A stretch of DNA of 64,000 bases from Paenibacillus sp. J2TS4 (GTDB lineage: Bacteria > Bacillota > Bacilli > Paenibacillales > NBRC-103111): assembly GCF_018403245.1 (NCBI RefSeq), contig NZ_BOSH01000003.1:186001-250000 (forward strand), in the 5' to 3' direction. Each line of letters begins with the position of its first letter. Within the stretch, counting starts at the first letter, position 1. Below the pieces are notes generated by a model. It had not been told where the DNA came from, ran no database searches, and saw only the letters and a list, made by a program, of their open reading frames with translations. The position numbers and the translations under genes are program-made. This document shows positions 1 through 8,293 of the stretch, in pieces.

Positions 1-90
1 CTGCGCAATGAAGCCTTGCTCGATGATTTTCAAAAGCTGCTTGTTAGTGAAGGAGTGGAGCTGTCCTGGGCTGCCGTTCACGCAGTATAG
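1..90 (+). CDS. C-terminal end of an unidentified protein (partial)
   Basis: Frame 1 is open from the first base of the window to a TAG stop at 88-90 and gives 29 residues ending in WAAVHAV. The piece is too short to assign to a family. The composition (mixed charged and hydrophobic, no low complexity) and the structured DNA that follows fit a genuine gene end, but the call rests only on the open frame. Confidence 0.45.
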   Translation: MRNEALLDDFQKLLVSEGVELSWAAVHAV

Positions 91-140
91 AGGGAGCAAG
101 TGCAGCCCGTAAGGGTAGCTGTAAATAGATCCAATGGATT

Positions 141-213
141 CCGGTGAAACTCTCTGCCGAGATGGTCCGGTATAGAGCTTCGCTTGTCTGCAGATCGGCA
201 AGAGCTTCACCGG
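141..213 (+). other. Long imperfect hairpin downstream of the first gene
   Basis: Bases 141-148 (CCGGTGAA) pair with 206-213 (TTCACCGG); 150-153 with 201-204; 156-160 (GCCGA) with 195-199 (TCGGC). That is 17 pairs with two small internal mismatches and a 34-nt loop. No T-run follows, so it is not a standard intrinsic terminator. It may be an mRNA 3'-end structure or a structured RNA. Confidence 0.45.
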
Positions 214-341
214 ATTGCTATATAAACTGAACTAATGATTGAATAGCTCATGAAGTGGAGAAAGAAAGATGCTTCCAGGGCGAGTTTTGGCTTTGTATTC
301 CTACCATCCGAAGGCCCATTCAATAAATAAGGAATCTGTTG

Positions 342-358
342 TTTCGGGGTCCCCGAAA
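342..358. promoter_or_regulatory. Perfect 17-bp palindrome, possible operator
   Basis: TTTCGGGG at 342-349 and CCCCGAAA at 351-358 are exact inverted copies around one central T. The palindrome lies 155 bp upstream of the sensor kinase start and 65 bp upstream of the shared leader element. A dimeric repressor site is possible; no known consensus was recognised. Confidence 0.3.
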
Positions 359-422
359 AGTACCTGGAATCGCTTCGAAGCTCATCTTCACTTTTTGGGG
401 AGATAGTTTAGATGTTTGAAGC

Positions 423-480
423 TTCGGAGGCACTTTCCTTCGGAACGGAATGAGAGCTATTCTTTAGTTCAACATATATA
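423..480 (+). repeat. Leader element, copy 1 (shared with 4154-4210)
   Basis: A block beginning TTCGGAGGCACTTTCC is identical over 31 bases to the block at 4154-4184, and similarity continues through TTCTTTAGT to TATATA. It contains TTCC-TTC-GGAA and, alternatively, TTCC-(8 nt)-GGAA, so it can fold as a small hairpin. It sits 33 bp before the sensor kinase gene. It could be an RNA element or a regulator or sigma-factor binding site. Confidence 0.6.
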
Positions 481-512
481 TATTACCGGTCGATGAAAGA
501 GGGACACTCATA

Positions 513-2360
513 ATGATTCGTATAGTCCGGTCGATTTATTTAAGCTACAAGCGCTATATCCAGGTCAGACTGACCTGCTATTTTTTACTCATTCTGTTGC
601 CGCTGGTAGCTATCAGTCTGTTTGCCAATGTCAAATCTCAACATATTTTGCTGGAGCAAGCCGCGGAACGAACAACCGTTGCCCTCCAATCATCGATGGA
701 CAGTCTGGAGTCACACCTGCAAAGCGTGGAGCAAATCTCGACATTGGCGGCTGCCGATTATAATTTGATCCGGCCTTTGGACCGGGCGGGAGCCGAATTG
801 AAGCCGCGGGATATTTTTGACTTGTCCATTTATACCCGGTCGCTGGCCAATTTCATTTCGATCAATCCGATGGTATCGGACATTTCGGTCTATCATTCCT
901 TATCCCGGACCATTGTTTCCACCACCAGAGGCTTCGGTCAAGTGAAAGATGAGCAGCAGGCAGAAGGTCTGGAAGCCATGTCCAGAACGGTGGGAACCGG
1001 CGTGTTATACAAGCTGCCGGAAGAGCGTGTAGCGGGTACGACGTTCGGAACTATTTTTGCGGCTGACAGCATTTCCTTGATTCGCGCCGTAGATTTGTAC
1101 AATCTGGCTCGGCAGCCTAACATGCTGATTATTACGCTGCAGCAGGTTAGACTGCTGCATTTGCTGCAAACTCTGCTTCCGTCTGAACATGCGGACATCT
1201 ATCTGTATACCGGTGACAGGAGACTGATTGCCGGAACGGGGACGGAGAGGGTTCCCGTATTGTCCGAGACAGGGGCTGTAGTAGACGGAGTAGGTTCAGA
1301 GGCCTTTGTAGTGAAAGCGCATTCAGATCGTTATGATTGGTCGCTTGTCATGGTTCAGCCCATCGATGAAGTATATGGGCTGACGAGAGATATCCGCACT
1401 TTTACACTGATCATTATTATCATCAGTATTCTGCTCGCCTTAGCGATAGCCTGGTTCGTCTATATTTCTATCACTTCGCCGCTGCAAAGGCTGTCCCGCG
1501 GTATGAAGCTGTTCGGAAGCGGCAAATGGAACATTCAGCTGCCGGAGAAGCAAATGGATGAATTTGGGCAGATGACGCGGGAATTCAATCAAATGGCGGT
1601 CCGGCATAAAGAGCTGATCCAAGGTTATTATGAGCAGCAGCTTCGTTTGGCACAAACGGATCTGAAATTTTTGCAATCGCAAATTAACCCGCATTTTCTA
1701 TACAACACTCTGGACTCGATTTATTGGATTGCCAAAAATTACGAAGCGGTGGAAATTAGCGAGATGGTGCATCATTTATCGAAATTTTTCAGGCTGAGTC
1801 TTAGTAAGGGACGCGAAACGTTTACTCTGGAGGAGACGATCACTCACCTTCATTACTATATTCGGGTCCAACAGCTCCGCTTTATGGAAAAATTTTCGGT
1901 TGAATATGTAATTGCCGAAGAGACTAATCCGCTCCCGATATTGAAGCTTATATTGCAGCCTCTTGTAGAGAATGCGATATTGCACGGAATGGAGAAACGA
2001 AAAAAAGGAGGGAGATTAATCATAGAAAGCGCGATCGAGGACGGGCAGCTTGTTCTGGTTGTGGAAGATAACGGTCCGGGTATCGACGAGAAGAGGCTGT
2101 GCTACATTCAGGAAGAATTAAACGGTCAGATGGAGAGGGTAGGCAGACAACCGGCATATTTATCGAATGATAAAAGCGATTTATTCGGATTGCGCAACGT
2201 CGCTTCCCGAATTCGATTGTATTACGGGGAAAGAGCCAGTCTGACCATCGCAAGCCGACAAGGTATTTGCACAAAAGTTACGCTCAAGCTGCCGTTGGAG
2301 CTTTGTGTGCATGATATTGAGCCGTATCCACCACAATCGGAAGAGAGGGAAGAAGCATGA
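513..2360 (+). CDS. YesM-type sensor histidine kinase (two-component system)
   Basis: Membrane kinase of the LytS/YesM class that senses an extracellular cue, usually a sugar or sugar-binding complex in this family, and phosphorylates its YesN-type partner. Residues ~20-40 form a first membrane helix, followed by a ~250-residue outer sensor region and a second helix rich in Ile/Leu at ~295-318. A HAMP linker follows. The His_kinase core has the family signature INPHFLYN with the phospho-acceptor H394, and the ATPase domain has PLVENAILHGM, VEDNGPGI and GLRNVASRI. The 615-residue length is usual. The start is preceded by GAAAGAGGGACA. It overlaps the downstream regulator by 4 bp (ATGA), so the two are co-translated. 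The neighbouring ABC importer is the likely target. Family assignment is firm; the ligand is unknown. Confidence 0.93.
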   Translation: MIRIVRSIYLSYKRYIQVRLTCYFLLILLPLVAISLFANVKSQHILLEQAAERTTVALQSSMDSLESHLQSVEQISTLAAADYNLIRPLDRAGAELKPRDIFDLSIYTRSLANFISINPMVSDISVYHSLSRTIVSTTRGFGQVKDEQQAEGLEAMSRTVGTGVLYKLPEERVAGTTFGTIFAADSISLIRAVDLYNLARQPNMLIITLQQVRLLHLLQTLLPSEHADIYLYTGDRRLIAGTGTERVPVLSETGAVVDGVGSEAFVVKAHSDRYDWSLVMVQPIDEVYGLTRDIRTFTLIIIIISILLALAIAWFVYISITSPLQRLSRGMKLFGSGKWNIQLPEKQMDEFGQMTREFNQMAVRHKELIQGYYEQQLRLAQTDLKFLQSQINPHFLYNTLDSIYWIAKNYEAVEISEMVHHLSKFFRLSLSKGRETFTLEETITHLHYYIRVQQLRFMEKFSVEYVIAEETNPLPILKLILQPLVENAILHGMEKRKKGGRLIIESAIEDGQLVLVVEDNGPGIDEKRLCYIQEELNGQMERVGRQPAYLSNDKSDLFGLRNVASRIRLYYGERASLTIASRQGICTKVTLKLPLELCVHDIEPYPPQSEEREEA

Positions 2361-3958
2361 ATTTGTTGATCGTCGAGGATGAATTTCGTCTTCTGTATAA
2401 TATCGCCAATAACATCCCGTGGGAGAATCACGGGATAGAAGTGGTGGGAACGGCCGAGGACGGCCGGGAGGCGCTTCAGATGATGGAGCGGAAACGGCCC
2501 GACATCGTGCTGCTCGATATTCAGATTCCGGAAATCGACGGGCTGACTCTCGCGCGGAAAGTAAGGCAGCGTTATCCCTTAACCAAAATGGTCATCCTGA
2601 GCGGACACGATAACTTTGCTTTTGCCCAACAGGCCATTGAGTTGAAGGTGGACCGATATTTACTTAAGCCTGCATTGGAGGAGGAAATATTGCAGGCTGT
2701 TGTGGAGACGGCAGAGAAATTGAAGCGCGAGCTGGATGAGCGGCACGGGCGGGAAGCACTGCAGAGAAGATGGGCGGATCATTTGCCTCAGCTGCGCAAT
2801 TTCTTTTATCTCAATTGGTTGAATGGAATCTATGACGATTGGGAAATCGAACTTCGAGCGAAGGATCTGCAGCTTGATTTCGTACAGGAAGCGGAGTATG
2901 CCGTCGTTCTGCTGGATGTTGATCCTCCCTCTGTGGAGTCTTCCTTTGGACAGGAAGACATAGCTCTGCTGCAGCTTTCCCTTCATAGCATAGTGGAGGA
3001 CACTATGCGGATGGAGTATGGACCGTGCTGGATTTGTTCGGACGTGGACGGGAAGACGGCGGTTATTTTTCGCTTTCCATCCGGGGCTTCCTCCAACGAG
3101 GCCATGCTGCACATTCATACCTTGATTTCCAAGCTGCTTGGCAACGTCCGGCACTGCTTGAAGACGACGGCGAGCGCTGGCATTTGCGGATCTCTTGGCA
3201 AGCAAGGGGAAGTGAACAAGCTTTACTTTCAAGCGCGTAAAGCACTGCAGGAAAGAATTGTCTATGGCTGTGATGTGGCCGTTCCTTATTGCGAAACGAA
3301 GCCGGAAGACCGCCCATTCGAGACAGATCTGAATTTGGAAAAGATGCTGGAGATTGCTTTGGAGACAGGGGAAGAGGGCAAGGCTGAGGCCGCATTGGAA
3401 TCCATGTGGTCTCTTCAGATGGAGAAGGCGGAAACGCCCGAATTAGTCTGGGAGAGAGTGCTGTATTTCAGCGGCTTGTTCGTCCGTACCATTCAAAGGC
3501 AAGGGTGGCTTGTCAATGAAGTGGTGCCTGATGAATGGATGACGTTCCAAAACCTGCAAACCTTGTTTACTAAGGACCAAGTGTTGGCTTGGCTGAAGCG
3601 AATGATTCGCAGTGTAACCGTCTATGTGCACAAACAGCGCAGCATGTCCAGCAACGGGATGATTCGAAAGGTACTGGAAATAGTAGAGCAGGAGATCGAT
3701 ACCGATCTGACGCTTTATATGATGGCTGATCGAATGTACATCAATTCATCTTATTTGAGCAAATTGTTCAAGCAAGAAACGGGAAAGTCCTTTTCCTCCT
3801 ACGTATTAGAGCGGAAGATGGAGCTGGCCAAGGCGAAGCTGTTGAGCGGAGCACGCGTCTATGATGCCGCAAATACGGTCGGATATGTGGATGTGAGCTA
3901 TTTTACAAAAGTGTTTCGCAAGTATTGGGGCGTCACTCCGAGCGGAATGAAGCCTTAA
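2357..3958 (+). CDS. YesN-type response regulator, REC + AraC DNA-binding domain
   Basis: Cytoplasmic transcription factor paired with the kinase just upstream. Residues 1-120 are a receiver domain with acidic residues in the first strand (IVEDE) and the phospho-acceptor Asp in the IVLLDIQIPEIDG segment (about residue 54); the conserved Lys is in YLLKPA. A ~270-residue middle region is typical of this class. The last ~100 residues form an AraC/XylS double helix-turn-helix (IDTDLTLYMMADRM..., then YVDVSYFTKVFRKYWGVTP). The length of 533 fits YesN-like regulators. The ATGA overlap with the kinase shows a bicistronic unit that ends at the terminator near 4100. It probably activates the sugar importer at 4347-7959, whose leader shares an element with the leader of this operon. 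Confidence 0.93.
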   Translation: MNLLIVEDEFRLLYNIANNIPWENHGIEVVGTAEDGREALQMMERKRPDIVLLDIQIPEIDGLTLARKVRQRYPLTKMVILSGHDNFAFAQQAIELKVDRYLLKPALEEEILQAVVETAEKLKRELDERHGREALQRRWADHLPQLRNFFYLNWLNGIYDDWEIELRAKDLQLDFVQEAEYAVVLLDVDPPSVESSFGQEDIALLQLSLHSIVEDTMRMEYGPCWICSDVDGKTAVIFRFPSGASSNEAMLHIHTLISKLLGNVRHCLKTTASAGICGSLGKQGEVNKLYFQARKALQERIVYGCDVAVPYCETKPEDRPFETDLNLEKMLEIALETGEEGKAEAALESMWSLQMEKAETPELVWERVLYFSGLFVRTIQRQGWLVNEVVPDEWMTFQNLQTLFTKDQVLAWLKRMIRSVTVYVHKQRSMSSNGMIRKVLEIVEQEIDTDLTLYMMADRMYINSSYLSKLFKQETGKSFSSYVLERKMELAKAKLLSGARVYDAANTVGYVDVSYFTKVFRKYWGVTPSGMKP

Positions 3959-4086
3959 TTAGGGCAATCAGGATCTGCTGATACAGAGCTTAAATGACTT
4001 TGAACTGCAGCTTCCACTGCTCTGTTGATGTGCAACTATGTCATTTTGCACGTCTTTTATCGATAACTGACTGATTCTAGCCAGTG

Positions 4087-4117
4087 GACATGCATGCGCG
4101 CATGTCTTTTCGTTTTT
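4087..4117 (+). terminator. Intrinsic terminator of the two-component operon
   Basis: GACATGC (4087-4093) and GCATGTC (4100-4106) form a perfect 7-bp stem with a 6-nt loop, followed by TTTTCGTTTTT. It lies 130 bp after the regulator stop codon. Confidence 0.75.
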
Positions 4118-4153
4118 GTTGCTAAACTGCTGCAATTCCAGGATTAGACGGGA

Positions 4154-4210
4154 TTCGGAGGCACTTTCCTTCGGAACGGAATGATCGCTTTCTTTAGTGC
4201 CACTTATATA
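4154..4210 (+). repeat. Leader element, copy 2, in front of the sugar ABC importer
   Basis: Bases 4154-4184 repeat 423-453 exactly. The following TTCTTTAGT and TATATA are also kept, with one-base differences in spacing. The element follows the terminator of the two-component operon and lies 136 bp upstream of the first permease gene, so both units of the probable regulon carry it. The intergenic stretch 3959-4346 otherwise holds only the terminator. Confidence 0.6.
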
Positions 4211-4346
4211 GCCCGCACCCATCATCATGAAATGAGTAAGGATCAGACGATGAAAGTACCACAAAAAGCGATCATTTTCCCTACATTAGATCAGGGTCAG
4301 CCTATACACTTAGAACTGAGGAACAGAAGACAGAAGGAGGCTGCTC

Positions 4347-5318
4347 ATGAAGCTTACTGCACCGCACCCCGAGCCGATGATTCCGCCAAGAGTGAAACGG
4401 CGGGCCGGCTATTGGACTACCTTGCGATCGGATATTCGCAAAGATTGGGATTTATACCTGGCGCTTGTCCCAGGCCTTTTCTTCCTGCTTTTGTTCAAGT
4501 ACACGCCCATGTATGGCATAGTGATCGCATTTAAGGATTTTAATATTTTTGACGGAATGAGCGCGAGCCCGTGGGTTGGACTTAAACATTTTGGGAAGCT
4601 CTTTTCTTCGCCTGATTTTATTGTTGTCTTTAAAAATACGCTAGTTATCTCCTTGTTGAAGCTGGTGTTTTTATTTCCGCTGCCGATCGTGCTGGCTCTT
4701 CTAATGAATGAGTTGAGAAATATCGTGTTTAAACGAAGCGTTCAAACCATCGTTTATTTGCCCCATTTTTTATCGTGGGTTATTGTAAGCGGATTATTCA
4801 TCGATTTGCTGTCTGCGAACGGTGGAATTGTCAATCGTTTTATAGAATGGATGGGAGGAAAGCCCGTCGCTTTCTTTCTGGACCACAGCATATTTCGCTC
4901 CGTATTAATTACGTCCGCGGGATGGAAAGAAGTAGGCTGGGGCACGATCGTCTATCTGGCGGGCTTGAGCAGCATTGATCCGCAATTGTATGAAGCCGCG
5001 AAAATAGATGGAGCCAACAAATGGCGGCAAGTAAGGCACATTACGCTGCCTGGACTGTTGCCCGTCATTGTGCTGATGTTTATACTTCGCCTCGGGAATA
5101 TTATGGAAGCCGGAACAGAGCAGATTCTAGTTATGTATAACCCGGTCGTTTATAGCGTTTCGGATGTCATTGGAACCTATGTATATCGGATCGGCTTAGG
5201 TCAACAGGATTATAGCTTTTCGACCGCCGTCGGCCTGTTCGAATCCGTCATATCATTGGCACTCATTCTGACGGGCAATTATTTGAGCAGAAAATATTTA
5301 GAGCGCGGGTTATGGTAA
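4347..5318 (+). CDS. Sugar ABC importer permease, LplB/YtcP type (first subunit)
   Basis: Inner-membrane channel subunit of a carbohydrate uptake (CUT1) ABC transporter. Residues ~30-55 form the first membrane helix (YLALVPGLFFLLLF) and about six helices follow. The cytoplasmic EAA loop that contacts the ATPase is clear (YEAAKIDGANKWRQVRHITL). The start is preceded by AGAAGGAGG. It is followed 21 bp later by the second permease and then by a lipoprotein binding subunit. No ATPase gene is present here, which is normal because Bacillota CUT1 systems often share an MsmX-type ATPase. Substrate unknown; related proteins serve oligosaccharides or polysaccharide fragments. Confidence 0.92.
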   Translation: MKLTAPHPEPMIPPRVKRRAGYWTTLRSDIRKDWDLYLALVPGLFFLLLFKYTPMYGIVIAFKDFNIFDGMSASPWVGLKHFGKLFSSPDFIVVFKNTLVISLLKLVFLFPLPIVLALLMNELRNIVFKRSVQTIVYLPHFLSWVIVSGLFIDLLSANGGIVNRFIEWMGGKPVAFFLDHSIFRSVLITSAGWKEVGWGTIVYLAGLSSIDPQLYEAAKIDGANKWRQVRHITLPGLLPVIVLMFILRLGNIMEAGTEQILVMYNPVVYSVSDVIGTYVYRIGLGQQDYSFSTAVGLFESVISLALILTGNYLSRKYLERGLW

Positions 5319-5339
5319 AAGCTGCTAGGGAAAGGTTGG

Positions 5340-6221
5340 ATGCCCATGTCTCGGGGAGAAAAAGTATTCGCCGTTTTCAACTATTTATTCTTTGCTTTCT
5401 TAAGCTTCACGACGATTCTTCCGTTTATGAATTTGATTGCTAAATCGTTCAGCAGCGAAGCGGCGGTCAACGCAGGCTTAGTTACCTTCTTTCCTGTCGA
5501 TTGGCAAATGGGAACTTATCAATATGTGCTCAGCGACCGCACTTTTCTCAATTCGTTCAAAATATCCATTCTCGTTACGATTATCGGGACGGCTGTAAGC
5601 TTGTTTATGACCGCATTGGCTGCTTATCCGTTGTCCAAACCCCGCTTACGGGGACGCAGGCTGTTCATATTGATGTACATCTTCGTCATGCTGTTCAGCG
5701 GCGGCCTGATCCCGACTTATTTGCTAATGCATAAGCTCAGCCTGATCGACAAGCTGGCGGTACTAATCTTGCCGGGGATGATCAGCGTATTCAACGTGCT
5801 CATTATCAAAAATTATTTCGAGGCGCTGCCGGACAGTCTGGAGGAATCGGCCAAGCTTGACGGTGCAAGCAATCTGGCCATTCTGTTTCGCATAACCCTC
5901 CCCCTATCCTTGCCAGTATTGGCTACTATAGCGCTGTTCTATGCGGTCGGCTACTGGAATGATTATTTCGCCGCGATGATTTATATCCATTCGACGGAAC
6001 TAAAGCCGCTGCAATTATATTTGAAAGAATTAATAGCGCATGCGAACAATGCCTATAATTCGGCAGGGATGCCTCTAAGCATTGATTCCGCGATGAATGC
6101 GACTCCGCAGGCGATTCAAGCGGCCTCTATTCTGGTGGCAACTGTTCCGATTCTGCTGGTTTATCCGTTCTTGCAAAAATATTTTGTCAAAGGGGTATTG
6201 GTAGGTTCCGTTAAAGGCTAG
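5340..6221 (+). CDS. Sugar ABC importer permease, YtcP/YesQ type (second subunit)
   Basis: Partner channel subunit of the CUT1 importer. The 293-residue protein has an N-terminal helix (VFNYLFFAFLSFTTILPF), five further hydrophobic helices, and an EAA loop (LEESAKLDGASNLAILFRITL). The ATG at 5340 is preceded by GGAAAGG; a second ATG two codons later is also possible. It lies 21 bp after the first permease. The heterodimer of the two permeases should receive substrate from the lipoprotein encoded next. Confidence 0.92.
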   Translation: MPMSRGEKVFAVFNYLFFAFLSFTTILPFMNLIAKSFSSEAAVNAGLVTFFPVDWQMGTYQYVLSDRTFLNSFKISILVTIIGTAVSLFMTALAAYPLSKPRLRGRRLFILMYIFVMLFSGGLIPTYLLMHKLSLIDKLAVLILPGMISVFNVLIIKNYFEALPDSLEESAKLDGASNLAILFRITLPLSLPVLATIALFYAVGYWNDYFAAMIYIHSTELKPLQLYLKELIAHANNAYNSAGMPLSIDSAMNATPQAIQAASILVATVPILLVYPFLQKYFVKGVLVGSVKG

Positions 6222-6343
6222 ACTGCAACGGATCAACGGAGCTTTTGCTGAAAGGGCTTGCGTAAGCGGGCTCCAATGGAATGAAGCGAAAGAGCAATCT
6301 CTGGAAAGGATGTGGTGCCGCGGGAGCATTGGTTCTGGGAGTG

Positions 6344-6364
6344 GAAGGCCGCTCTAGCCTTTTC
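6344..6364 (+). terminator. Weak attenuator-like hairpin inside the importer operon
   Basis: AAGGC (6345-6349) pairs with GCCTT (6357-6361), followed by TTTC. It lies in the 217-bp gap between permease and binding-protein genes. Such gaps often carry partial terminators or processing sites that set the binding protein at a higher level; the stem here is only 5 bp, so the call is tentative. Confidence 0.25.
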
Positions 6365-6438
6365 TAAAAAAAAGTTGGAGTTTATGGAGTGCCGCTATTC
6401 GAATTTTCAATGTATTCACTGTTCAAGGAGGGTTTACT

Positions 6439-7959
6439 ATGGGAAAAAGAAAGGCGCTTTCGTCCTCGATGGCGATACTGTTAGCTGTATTGATTACCGC
6501 TTGCGGAGGAGGGGGCAGTGGCCGCGATTCACAAGAGCCGCCGGTTTCCGGTCCCAGCGAGACCGATGCAAAGGATGCTTCGCAGGAGAAGCCGAGACTG
6601 CGGGCTCTGCTGCCGTTCGAGCGTTTCGATCCGAATCTCGATCCCGTGGCGCAGTACCTGAAGGATACTACCGGTTATGATGTGAAATATGAGCAGTTAC
6701 CGGCGGAAGAGCCCGATGAGAAGCTGAATTTGTTAATGGCCAACAAAGAACCGTACGATTATTTGATGCTGTATGACACCCAGTTTTATAAGCTGGTCAG
6801 TTCAGGAGCTCTCGAACCGTTAGATGAGCTGATCGAACAGTATGGGGCGAATATGAAGAAAGTCATTTCAGAGAAATCCTGGAATAAAGCGAAGTATAAC
6901 GGCAAAATTTATGCCATCCCGCAGTCGGGAACGGGTGCCAATGTTTCACACGGGCTGGTTATGAGGCAGGATTGGATGGATGAGCTCGGGCTGCAGCCGC
7001 CAAAGGATCTGGATCAGTTTTATGAGCTGTTGAAAACGATCAAGGAGAAGAAACAGGTCATTCCGTTGACTGGCGGCAAAAATGCTGTTTTCCCGGACAT
7101 CGCCTTGGCATTCGGCATTACGACAGTCTGGAAGGAACAGGATGGAAAGCTGATTTATCACACAGAAGATCCGGCTATAAAGGAATATCTCGTATTTATG
7201 AATAAATTATACGAAGAAGGACTGATCGATTCCGAGTGGCCGATTAACACCATGGATAATTCGATTCAAAAAATGGCGAGCGGCAAAGCCGCAATGATGA
7301 GCATATCCTGGTGGAGCGCTCCTAATCTGGTAAATGCCTTTCATAAAAATTTTCCTGATACCGAGCTGACTATATTCCCGTATATGCAAACAAAAGACGG
7401 GATTTCTGTTGTACAGGCGTCAGGAGACGGAGTGGGCGGCTATGCCGTCATCCCGAAGTTTTCCAAAAACAAGGAAGAAACTATGAAATATTTGGATATG
7501 AAATTTGATGCAGATATTTTCAAAGGATTGGTCGTTGGTGAGGAAGGCGTCCATCATACCGTGGAAAATGGCAAATATTATCCGGTCTTTCCTAAGTTTT
7601 TTGACGAGCGGAACAACTCAAGTTATTTCTTGACCGGTGTCGACGAAGAGAATTATCCGACTTATTGGCAAGCCCGCTTGCGTAAGGACCCGATCATTCA
7701 GCATCATTTTGAGACCTATCTGGAGAACGCGGAAGGAATTATGGTATTCGACCCGATCACATACGCCCCTCCCATTGAAGAAGTGACTAAAAATGTGCAG
7801 AAGCTTGCTAAAATGGCCGAGGATATGTATATCAAAATTATTGGCGGGGCCGATTCCATCGATAATTATGATAAATTTTTAATGCAGTGGAGAGCGGATG
7901 GCGGCGAAGAAATGATGAAAGCGGCCAATGAATGGTATCAAGAATATAAGAAGCAGTGA
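6439..7959 (+). CDS. Sugar-binding lipoprotein of the ABC importer (YtcQ/LplA-like)
   Basis: Extracellular solute-binding protein (family 1), anchored to the membrane by a lipid. The signal peptide ends in a lipobox LITAC with the lipidated Cys at residue 22, followed by a Gly-rich spacer and ~480 residues of binding fold. Recognisable segments include LNLLMANKEPYDYLMLYD and GKIYAIPQSG, as in other family members. The 506-residue length is usual. The start has a very strong AAGGAGGG site. It is the third gene of the importer unit, 217 bp after the second permease, and is followed by a terminator. Ligand not predictable from sequence. Confidence 0.9.
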   Translation: MGKRKALSSSMAILLAVLITACGGGGSGRDSQEPPVSGPSETDAKDASQEKPRLRALLPFERFDPNLDPVAQYLKDTTGYDVKYEQLPAEEPDEKLNLLMANKEPYDYLMLYDTQFYKLVSSGALEPLDELIEQYGANMKKVISEKSWNKAKYNGKIYAIPQSGTGANVSHGLVMRQDWMDELGLQPPKDLDQFYELLKTIKEKKQVIPLTGGKNAVFPDIALAFGITTVWKEQDGKLIYHTEDPAIKEYLVFMNKLYEEGLIDSEWPINTMDNSIQKMASGKAAMMSISWWSAPNLVNAFHKNFPDTELTIFPYMQTKDGISVVQASGDGVGGYAVIPKFSKNKEETMKYLDMKFDADIFKGLVVGEEGVHHTVENGKYYPVFPKFFDERNNSSYFLTGVDEENYPTYWQARLRKDPIIQHHFETYLENAEGIMVFDPITYAPPIEEVTKNVQKLAKMAEDMYIKIIGGADSIDNYDKFLMQWRADGGEEMMKAANEWYQEYKKQ

Positions 7960-8008
7960 TAGTATACTGTGGTTGCCAGCTGCAAGGCCAGGCTGACTCC
8001 AGGCACGG

Positions 8009-8033
8009 GCTCCCGTCTTTCGGGAGCTTTTTT
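8009..8033 (+). terminator. Intrinsic terminator of the sugar importer operon
   Basis: GCTCCCG (8009-8015) and CGGGAGC (8021-8027) form a perfect 7-bp stem with a TCTTT loop, followed by six T. Confidence 0.85.
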
Positions 8034-8194
8034 GTCCATTGTCAGGTGGGCAGCCTCGTCCTTGTCGAATAAGGTCGCCGGAAACCGAATGGATAAAATA
8101 GGTGCTACCGCTTGCCGGCATAACGTGCGATAATAAAGGGTGGGAGGAATTAGGATATGGGCACTGCTTATATCTTTTTCCTATAGAAGTTATA

Positions 8195-8241
8195 GTTATT
8201 ATATCTTGGATCAATGAAGCCGTAGATGATACTATAATAAC
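8195..8241 (+). promoter_or_regulatory. 9-bp inverted repeat and possible -10 box upstream of leuC
   Basis: GTTATTATA (8195-8203) and TATAATAAC (8233-8241) are exact inverted copies 29 bp apart. The right arm contains TATAAT, a perfect -10 hexamer (8233-8238), 56 bp before the leuC start; no convincing -35 box was found at 17 bp. No T-box or riboswitch was recognised in the 8034-8293 gap. Confidence 0.35.
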
Positions 8242-8293
8242 AATCGAAAATCGATGATCTTGTCGATGGAGAACTTTCGTTGAGGTGAAAAAG

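Noticed and set aside
512..513. tRNA, rRNA and known riboswitches anywhere in the window
   Set aside because: No cloverleaf with CCA-compatible ends, no rRNA core sequence and no riboswitch consensus was recognised by eye; a covariance-model scan would be needed to be sure.
6311..6330. TGGTGCCGCGGGAGC, close to the T-box core TGGNACCGCG
   Set aside because: The ~90 bp upstream are too short for stem I with a specifier loop, no AGTA or K-turn motif is seen, and an amino-acid switch inside a sugar operon is unlikely.
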